DNA of 64,000 nucleotides. Origin: Eutypella sp. D-1 (lineage: Eukaryota; Ascomycota; Sordariomycetes; Xylariales; Diatrypaceae). The stretch lies in the NCBI GenBank assembly GCA_023313575.1, contig JAJTTP010000005.1, positions 2,294,001 through 2,358,000 on the forward strand, read 5' to 3'. The translations under genes were made by a program, and so were the position numbers. This document shows positions 56,706 through 64,000 of this stretch, in pieces; position 1 is the first letter of the stretch; each line of letters opens with the position of its first letter. Under the pieces are notes generated by a model. It worked only from the letters and a program-made list of their open reading frames with translations, had not been told where the DNA came from and ran no database searches.

Positions 56706-59214
56706 CTACACCGACCCGGAATCGCAAAAGAGGTCCTGAATAAGGACGTCCTTGGAGTCAGCAAGGGAGGCATCAGCCTCGGCCTCGGCCTCCGCATCGC
56801 CCTCAGCAGCAGCGGCACCAGCAGCACCAGCGTCGCGACAGCCGCCGACCTCGCGCCTGAAGACGGCAGCGAGGCGCGCGGCCTCGCGGTCGAGGCGCCA
56901 GGCCTCGGCGGCGGCGCCGTCCCAGGCGAGAAGCGGGAGCTTGACGACGGGGCGGAGCTCGGCGCCGCTCGGGAGGGCGTCGAGTAGTGACGCAGGGGAG
57001 CCGCCGCCCGCGGCCGAAGAGGGCGGCGACTCCGTCTCTAGCTCGGCGCGCGCGCGCTGTCGCGCCTCCTCTACTTCCTCCTCGGTCGCGTCGTCGGCGA
57101 GCAGCGGACCGGGCCCCGCTGCCTGGGCAGCTGCTTCGGCCTCGTACTCCTCCGGCGCGTGGTACAGCTCGCTATGGACCGTTGCCAGGTTCCGGGCCGT
57201 TTCCTCGCCGGGGTACAGCGTGTAGTAGCCGCGCAGCCGGGCCAGCCGGAGCGCGTGCTCTAGCCACGAGGGGTGCTTCTTGCTGACGAGCTTCTCAGCC
57301 AGCAGGGAGCCGGTCGAGTCCCGCCCGGCGGTCACGAGCGAGCGTGAGACGAACTTGTGGAGATCCATCCACTTCTCGCCCATGTACAGCACCGCGTTGC
57401 TTGAGGGCGCCTGCCACAGGAAAGATGTTGGCGCGTCGCCGCCCGCCTCGGGGGACTCGATATCTGTTGTCCGCGATGGGAGGGTAAGTGGCGCTTTCTC
57501 GTCCAGAAGCCTTGTAGGCTGTTCGAGGCTGATGGCAAAGAGCCGTGAAGCGTCCCTGTACTGGAGCGCGGTGTATTTAAGGTCTGTCGTGGCATTGTGG
57601 TTAGTAAAAACAGGGCCCTCTAGCTGAGTCGATGGTTGGTAGTCTGTGGAAGAGGAGGGGGACTTACAATGGAAAAATTGGGGCTCCAGCTCAACCCGCG
57701 GGGAGAGCACCAGAACGTGAGAGCTCTTGGGCTTCGACGGCCAGAAGGACTCGAGGAAGCGGGCCGAGCTCTCCTCCTCGGTCAGGGCCTGCCGCGGGAT
57801 CCTATGGCGCACGGTGAGGCTCTTGGAACGGCGCGCGCTGGCGAGGTGCGCTGGCGGCCACGAGAAGGACTCGAGGAACGTCTTCGTCGGGGGATCCACA
57901 TCGGGCGGGAGCTCGATGGTCAGGTGCGGGACCGGACTCGCCGTGTAATCGGCGGCGATCAGGGACCTCAGGAGCCGTATAAGGCTTCCCGAAGCCATGG
58001 GTGTTGCGTTAATCAGGATATCGATCTGCAGATCGTTCCATGCTGTGCGGGGAGTCAGCCATCATGAGAAAAGAAAAGATAAGCAAGGAGGCGGGGCAGT
58101 CCTGGCTTACTGCGCAATGCGGCGCTATCTAGCTTCGTCATCCATTCTAGAGTTTTGCCCGAATTCCTAGGAAGTTCGATGAGCGTACTCCCGGTCGCCT
58201 TCACGTGCTGCTGGGCCCCCCTGCCGAGAAACGCTTCTTCGTCGCTCGAGGCATCGACTATGACCGCCTGCGGGTGCATGTACATGTGGATATGATCTAG
58301 ATTCCAAAATGTGAGCGCTGCGAACTCGGAAGCTCTTGATTGGGTGGTGTACCACATACGGAGTGCACGGAATACGGCAGTTTCCATCCTGGCATCGGTC
58401 GATATCTGGGCCTGCTCGGTGCGGGCATCTAATGCGTAGTGACAGCACGAGGTCAGCATTTTCCAGGATATAAATACATACACGTAGAATGTATAATGCG
58501 GTTTTTTCGGGCGCAAAGCGTACCGTGAAAGATCAAGTGGCACGACCCATCGATGCCATTCAGCTTCTGGAGCTCGGCGAGATCGATGCCGCTCCGGCTC
58601 ATGAGGGCGAAGTGGACGTAGTTCTTGAGCTCGCCGCCCATCTGGCAGGCGATAGGCAGTAAGGTGGCGGCGCTTCGGAGCGAGGCGGCGGCGAAGAGCA
58701 CATTTTTGTTGATGGCGGAGCTCCCCCTGGTGGGTGAGATGGCGTGCAGGGACGAGGCGAGCTCGAGGAACTTGACGGGGCCGTTGTATGTGCGTTCGGC
58801 GGAAGAGGAGGAGGATGCGCCGGAGCCGGACGGGGACTTGGCGCGGGAATTCGGATCGGAGGGGGAATACGACTGTGAGTCTCCCTGGCCCTGTTGAAGC
58901 CCGGTTGGATATCGCGGCGATGGCGGGTAGGGGCCGGAATGGTCGAAGTTGGGCCGGCGCATCAGGGGATTTGGACCGAGGTCATTGGGAAGGTTCTTAA
59001 AGAAAAAGTAGACGACGACGCCGATAAGGGTTATAAAGAGGACGGCCTTGAGGGACCGCCGACGAGGGCCTCTAGAGGGAAGCCATGTAGTGGGGGCAAC
59101 CACGGGAGTAAGGCCGACGCCGACGCCACTGCCGGTCCGGCCATGCTTATGGTGGTCATCGTCTTTTTTACCCAACTCGACGTCGCTCATGAAGTAGCCG
59201 CGCATTTTCCACAT
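56706..59214 (-). CDS. Type II membrane protein, glycosyltransferase-2-like
   Basis: Exons (coding order): 59214-58524, 58428-58111, 58042-57668, 57583-56706, giving 753 aa. A short basic cytosolic tail (1-55), one membrane anchor (about 56-72) and a Pro/Ser-rich stem are followed by a large lumenal domain, the layout of Golgi glycosyltransferases. The domain resembles the fungal group annotated as glycosyltransferase 2, with NATPMASGSLIRLLRSL followed by HLTIELPPDVDP, and a late segment SFLWQAPSSNAVLYMGEKW. Donor sugar and acceptor are unknown. The C-terminus has Ala/Glu low complexity. Start choice between Met1, Met4 (59205, better context) and Met9 (59190) is uncertain. Introns are 68-95 bp and all junctions keep frame. 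The family call is from memory of the sequence pattern. Confidence 0.72.
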
Positions 59215-59454
59215 CGAGGCATTCCTCTTCTTCTTCTTCTTCTGGCTTTATAAGATAAAACAAAAGATAATAATAATGGTGGGATGGAAAGTAGAACAGG
59301 ACAGAACAGGACAGAACAGAAACAAAACAAATTGTAGTTATAATCAAGAGGAAGAAGGTATCATTGATCGCAGCATATCACACTCAGCGCGCGGGAACGC
59401 TGCGACGTTGCGAAGAAAGTTGTTGATAAAAGCAAGGAAACCTTGGAAGTACTC

Positions 59455-59473
59455 TACCTACCTGGTAGGTAAG
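59455..59473. repeat. TACCTACC/GGTAGGTA inverted repeat
   Basis: Near-perfect palindrome with one central mismatch; same family as other spacer elements here. Confidence 0.75.
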
Positions 59474-59598
59474 TAAGAGCGTATGTACCTAATATGTAAG
59501 AAAGTTGCCCAGGTCTTGTTGCAGCTTGTTGCAGATGGGTGGCACCGTAGGACCTAGGTAGACTAGACCCGGACAGATGTCCCACTTAACATCCACGG

Positions 59599-59622
59599 GT
59601 AGGTACCTACTTAGGTACCTAC
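59599..59622. repeat. GTAGGTACCTAC doubled palindrome
   Basis: Two GTAGGTACCTAC-type units joined by TT; the first is a perfect 12-bp palindrome and the whole 24 bp is almost self-complementary. Confidence 0.8.
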
Positions 59623-59739
59623 ATATCGATGGAACTAATCCATCTTCGGGCTTAAGCTCACATGCTATACTCTACTGCAAGTTTATCGTAGCTCAAGGGT
59701 CTTTTTTTTCTTTCAACCAGCTTTTGCAGTTAAGATAGG

Positions 59740-59764
59740 TTTTTTTTTTTTTTTTTTTTTTTTT
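59740..59764 (+). repeat. T25 homopolymer
   Basis: Twenty-five consecutive T, about 335 bp before the SYO1 start; a poly(dA:dT) tract of the kind that excludes nucleosomes in fungal promoters. Confidence 0.85.
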
Positions 59765-60098
59765 ATCTAGGGAGCTTTTCTTAGTAAACCCCGGTCACTT
59801 AACCAGACAAGCATTGAACACTAGACCGGAGGGAAATCAATATCCGGACCTCGGGACCGACCTTAAAACTTCATTATCCAAAGGGGTTGGAAAAAAAAGG
59901 AAACAAAAAGTTTTCAGGTGGGGGGGGGGATCTTCATCAAGTATTAAACTTTGCCCTACAGCCCCTCCATCTCAACCCCCAGCGCCATTTACGGAAAAGA
60001 ACGAAAAAAAAGCAACACATTCATTTACATTGATTCAAAATCGCACCAAGAGAAGCTCATTTCTTTTTCCGCTCCCCACCACCAAAAAAAAAAAAACT

Positions 60099-62419
60099 AT
60101 GGGGAAATCCCGGCGCAACAGGGCAAGCAAGAACAAAGGCGCGGGCGCCGACCCAAAGCCAAAGGCAAAGCCGCCGCCATCCGACCCAGAACTCGCAGCG
60201 CTGCGGGAGCAGCGCGTGATACCCGTGCTACGGGACCTATTAGGAAGCGATGCCGGGAATCCGAATCCGGAGCCGGGGCGGCGGTGGGCGGCAGCGGAGG
60301 CGGTAGCGGCGGAGCCGCACGGCGTGGCGCGCGATCCGCGGGCCCGGAAGCTGCTGTTGCGCGAGGGCGTCGTGCGTCGCGTGCTCTCCGAGATCCTGGC
60401 CCCGGGTGCTTCCGCTGACAGCGCCGGTCTCGAGGCCCAGGCTGCTGGCTGGCATGTCCTGCGCGCCCTCGCGGCCGAGGAGGGTCCGGATTTCTGCGTC
60501 CATCTCTACCGCCAGGACGTCGTTCCCGCTATCCAGGATGCGGCGCGAAAAGTGAGTTTCTTTTTTTTTTCTTTTTTTTTGGCCCCACGCTTTCATACTT
60601 GTCGGTCTACATACATACCTGCCGCCCAGACGTCTGGTATTGCGCTTGACACCTTGGTAGTAACTAGGGAAAAGTTTTCATTCACTAACGCCGCGCGCAG
60701 ACCACGGAGACACTAACGACGACGAACCCGGCCTTCAGCAAGCTGTCCAAGACAGAACAGGGGTACGTGTGGCGGATAGCGGAAGCGCTACCGGCGCTGG
60801 CGGCCGCGGTAGCGGAGGCGGACAGCGACGCGTTCGAGGCGGTGGCGGGGGCGGCGGCGCAGAGCGACGAGGTCGCGCGCCTGCTGCTCACGCTGCCGTG
60901 CATCGGGTTCGTGGCGCCCGACGTCGTCGACGCTGCCCTGCTCGCCGCCCTGACCCTGTCCGAGGACAACGACCGCTTCGCGCGCGCCCTGCTCGCCGCC
61001 GACGACGCCACCGGTATCTACGCCCGCCTCGCGTCCCTCAGTAAGTCGCCCGCCCCTGGCGCCGGCGCGTACCGTGCCGTCCTCGCTGCCGGTATCCTGC
61101 ATAATGTTTTTTCCGCCCTCGAGTGGTATGATCAGAGTCCCGGCCGCGACGGCGCCTCGGACGCCGTGCTAGTACCAGCGCTCGCGCGGTCGCTGGAGCT
61201 GGCGCGGGCGCAGCAGCAAGGGAGCGCGATGAACGGGCACGGCACCGCGTCGTCGTCATCGTCTGGCGTCGCGCAGCTCGCCCTCGAGATCCTGGCGTCG
61301 ATCGGCACTACGCTGCAGGAGTCGCTCGAGAAGGCCAATAAAAAGGGGGAAGAGGAGTGGGAGGGGTTTGAGGACAACGACGACGACGACGCGATGGATG
61401 ACGCCGATATCATCGGTGACGACGATGACGATGACGAGAACCTATCCGAGGCTGGAGGGCCTGCCGGCGCGGGAGATGAGGACCACGAGATGGACGACGA
61501 CGCGATGGAGGCGGACATGGAGATGGTGACGGCAGCGGACGACTACGCAGACGAGGCAGACGGCGGCGTCGACGACCTACCCACGCTGCGGGAGCTGCTG
61601 CACACGGCGGTACCGCAGATCCTGGCAATCGCGCGGGCGCCGGGACCCGACGACGGGGATAACGACGAGGCGGAGGCGGAGGCGGCCTCCTCCTTGCGCA
61701 CGCACGCCTTCGCCGCCCTGAATAACGTCTCCTGGACCGTGTCGTGCATCGACTTCAGCGAGGGCCAGAACGCCGCGATCCTGCGGGCCTGGACGCCCGT
61801 CGCGCGCGCCGTCTGGCGCGACGCCGTCGTTCCCGTGCTCGCGAGCGATACCTCCGATGTCGGCCTCGCGACCGTCGTCACGAGCCTGGCGTGGGCCCTG
61901 GCGCGGACGTTGCACGGTGAGGCCAGCGCCACGCCATTCCTCGCGGGCGACGAGCACAAGAAGTTCATGACGTTGTACCAGGCGTCCAAGACCCTTGGAG
62001 CCGTCGACCAACCAGGGCAGAAGGAGGACGACGACCCGTTCCAAGGCCTCGGCGTGAAGTGCGTCGGGGTGCTGGGGCAGCTGGCGCGGGATCCGGCGCC
62101 GGTAGAGCTGAATCGGGAGATCGGGACGTTCCTGCTGACAGAGGTAGTGGCGCGGTTACCGGAGGACGCGCCGGCGGCGGACGCCGTCGAGGCGCTGAAC
62201 CAGCTGTTCGACATCTACGGGGACGAGACGCGGGCGTGCGACGCGCAGGTGTTCTGGCGCGATGGCTTCCTGCGGCGCCTCGAGGAGGTCGTGCCCAAGT
62301 TCCGCGCCGCCGCCAAGAGGGTCGACCGCGGCAAGGCCGCCGAGCTCAGGCAGCGCGCCGACGAGACGCTGATGAACCTCACCAGATTTATCCAGTACAA
62401 GCAGAAGCACCGGCCGTGA
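60099..62419 (+). CDS. SYO1: Symportin SYO1, co-importer of Rpl5 and Rpl11 (HEATR3-like)
   Basis: Nuclear import adaptor that carries Rpl5 and Rpl11 together to the nucleus for 5S RNP assembly. Exons 60099-60551 and 60701-62419 give 723 aa. The start MGKSRRNRAS is the conserved basic N-terminus of the family, and LREQRVIPVLRDLL opens the ARM/HEAT solenoid. The junction ...AARK|TTETLTTTNPAFSKL matches the known fungal sequence pattern. Further family segments include TLSEDNDRFARALL and ILHNVFSALEW. A long acidic loop (about residues 360-430, Asp/Glu-rich) interrupts the solenoid, as in Chaetomium Syo1, where this loop binds Rpl11. The C-terminus ends NLTRFIQYKQKHRP. The intron (149 bp) has CTAAC close to its CAG acceptor and T-rich runs near its start. 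Very GC-rich coding sequence. Confidence 0.95.
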
Positions 62420-63210
62420 GGGAAGGGGGGGGGGATGAGTATGTGATGATGAAATGAATCAGCGAATTGCAGCGTCGATCTACGGGGCGCGATACGCGAT
62501 GACGCTGTGTAGAAAATGCTGGTCTACTACTAGTCCGCAATTACGAAGTCAAATCTACGAGGGCGTCAAGGACGCTAGGGGCGAGGGGGGATACATCTTG
62601 GCTATTTCTTGCCGGTGCAAAAGCCTCCGACGAATTTCTAGAGCCTGTGTCTGGCACGAAACCGTGTATATCCCCTTCTTGGTGGTACCGGGCTATGGCT
62701 CAATGCCAATTCGAATACCAACAGCCTTCACACAGGACTTCTTTGATGCATGCGTGGACTTACCTCTATTCACCTAATAGGAGGTGGATTTCTGGAAAAA
62801 GAAAAGGGGTTGGGTAGATGAGGTGAGGATAAACGATCGGAAAATAAAAGAGGATGATGACGGATTTGGGCCATATGACTTCTGCGGGAGTTAGGTTCAT
62901 AGAAACAAATATTTGCGGTCTATCAATTATAAACTCACGCGCTGTTTCGTATTCGTAATACCGTGGTGACCGCGATCGCGACCGACCGCGTCTTGATCTT
63001 GACCGTTGCGACCTTTGCTTGCTAAAATCAGTTCCCGTCAACCCTGCCTAGCTTCTTGATTCCCATCTGCCGTTTCGCATCCCGCCTCTCTCCCCCTCAG
63101 CTTCGACCATAGTATATGAAAGCCGCTAGATAGGCCTAGCACACCCGTATGGAGAGATAAGAGGCCCACTCACACTCGCGGACACTAATACACACGCACG
63201 TACAGACTTG
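62420..63210. other. Convergent spacer, SYO1 and J-protein genes
   Basis: A 791-bp spacer. The SYO1 side begins with a G10 tract. A 107-codon + strand frame (62454-62777) shows no domain. On the - strand there are several plausible splice sites and one Arg/Ser-coding stretch, described separately. Confidence 0.55.
62939..63021 (-). other. Possible RS-rich exon downstream of the J-protein gene
   Basis: On the - strand an ACTGATTTTAG acceptor and a GC|GTGAGT donor enclose 83 nt that read as Lys-Gln-Arg followed by Arg/Ser dipeptides and then SPRYYEYETA. A further acceptor (CCTAACTCCCGCAG) and a GTAAGT donor follow. It may be part of a spliced 3' untranslated region of the J-protein gene, an alternative C-terminus or a small separate gene. 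No start codon or complete frame could be built. Confidence 0.3.
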
Positions 63211-64000
63211 TTAACCGATAGGCTTGAGCTTCTTCTTCTTCTTCTTGGAGCCGTCGGGGTCGGCTCCGGACTTTCCCTTCTGAAATTGACGCCAACTGTC
63301 GATACGTTGGTCGCGGGTGCTCTCCCAGTCCTGGTCGTGCTGGCGCTTGCGCTTACGCTCCTCGAGTTCGGTCTCGACGCGACGCTGCTCGCGGCCCTCT
63401 TCCTGCATCTGGGCCTTCATCTGACGCTTCCGACGCATCTCGTTGTCGATGAGGACCTCGCGGGTCTTATCGCGCCAGGAGCGAGCGAAGGCGTCGGTCT
63501 TGAGCTCGGGGCTGTCGACGGTCCAGCCATGCTCCCGGATCAGCAGCATGCGGGCATCAGCGATAGCCTCATCCAGGCGTTCCCGGTGCTTCTCGTCCAT
63601 CAGCTCGGTCTGGGCCTTCTTCAGGCGATCGAAGGCGTCGGGGGCCTGCGGGTTCTTCGTCTTGTCCGGGTGGATCATCAGGGACTTCTTGCGGTAGACG
63701 ATCTTGATGTCCGACTCGGGGACACCGGGCTGGAGGTCGAGCACGGCATAGCTGGAGTGGACACAGGAATTTAGCAATGAAGCGATGGAGAAACAATACC
63801 CGCTCCACACCCGCTGGAAAAACTTACGCATTGAGTCGGAAAGCCTTCAAAATGCGATCAATCTCGGCATCCTACAATAGAGGGACCAATTTCAGTTAGT
63901 TAGTTACGATCGACGATTGACGAGATCTCGACAGCCACGCGACACCAAAGGGACTGAGTTCAGCTTGCCTTGTCGAACTCCTTGGCCTCGGCGTCGAGAA
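63211..64000 (-). CDS. J-domain protein, DNAJC8/Spf31-like (5' end outside window)
   Basis: Partial gene; the first exon(s) lie beyond 64000. Visible exons (coding order): 64000-63969, 63871-63828, 63751-63211, about 204 aa. The segment DAEIDRILKAFRLNAYAVLDL leads into the J domain with the HPD motif in MIHPDKTKN, the site that activates Hsp70. A long charged coiled region (RRKRQMKAQMQEE..., EERKRKRQHDQDWE) and a Lys-rich end (KKKKKKLKPIG) follow, as in human DNAJC8 and S. pombe Spf31, which are spliceosome-associated. A nuclear splicing co-chaperone role is inferred. The first visible intron (63872-63968) has a GC donor (AAG|GCAAGC): reading through gives a stop within three codons, so the GC donor is needed. 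The second intron is 76 bp with a normal GTAAGT donor. Confidence 0.9.

Larger units (their letters stand above)
59215..60098. promoter_or_regulatory. Divergent promoter region of GT-like gene and SYO1
   Basis: An 884-bp spacer between two start codons. It has an ACAGAACAGG repeat (about 59297-59320), two strong GGTA palindromes, a T25 tract and an A-rich leader directly before the SYO1 ATG. The frame upstream of SYO1 is open, but the low-complexity sequence there does not look coding. Confidence 0.6.

Noticed and set aside
61543..62214. 223-codon open frame antisense to SYO1
   Set aside because: Shadow of GC-rich coding sequence; Ser/Ala low complexity, no family features.
62454..62777. 107-codon + strand frame after SYO1
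   Set aside because: No domain and lies in the expected 3' untranslated region.

Overview
The window is nuclear DNA of a filamentous ascomycete (Pezizomycotina, most likely a Sordariomycete). The evidence is a set of multi-exon genes with short introns (about 48-160 bp), fungal splice signals (GTAAGT/GTGAGT/GTACGT donors, CTAAC branch points close to the acceptor), a Zn2Cys6 regulator, a peroxisomal Lon, a fungal P450 reductase and a PAG1/TAO3 morphogenesis protein. I rebuilt 13 protein-coding genes by hand from reading frames plus splice sites; every exon set given here keeps frame. No tRNA, rRNA, CRISPR array or recognisable transposon was found.

Layout. 1-12125 is a long stretch with no recognisable gene, followed by a Zn2Cys6/PAS transcription factor (12126-14485, +) whose zinc cluster is encoded across an 8-nt micro-exon. 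After a 2.8 kb spacer come peroxisomal Lon (17255-20264, -) and the RIO2 kinase (21416-22922, +), which diverge from one shared region. URB1 (23353-26934, -) and DIB1 (27704-28352, +) form another divergent pair. An RBMS-like two-RRM protein (30031-31850, -) has a very long upstream region and lies ahead of NADPH-cytochrome P450 reductase (36409-38636, -). The giant PAG1/TAO3-like gene (42994-51082, +) converges on a MATE transporter (51740-54107, -). A DUF202 membrane protein (55176-56210, +) converges on a type II membrane glycosyltransferase-like gene (56706-59214, -). SYO1 (60099-62419, +) converges on a DNAJC8/Spf31-like J protein (63211 to beyond the window end, -).

How the genes relate. 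Most are core housekeeping genes: three act in ribosome assembly (RIO2 in 40S maturation, URB1 in early 60S maturation, SYO1 in Rpl5/Rpl11 import), and two are splicing-associated (DIB1, DNAJC8-like). Lon, CPR, MATE and the GT-like protein serve peroxisome quality control, P450 electron supply, export and probably glycosylation. They do not form a metabolic cluster. Four pairs are divergent and share upstream regions of 0.8-1.2 kb.

The most interesting signals are in gene structure: the 8-nt micro-exon in the zinc cluster; the 18-nt terminal exon of CPR that alone carries the FAD-stacking Trp; a 48-nt stop-free intron between the two RRMs; Lon introns that separate the catalytic Ser from the catalytic Lys and the peroxisomal signal; and a GC-AG intron in the J-protein gene. 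The spacers carry many G/C homopolymers and TAGGTA/TACCTA palindromes. I saw no convincing new multi-gene system.
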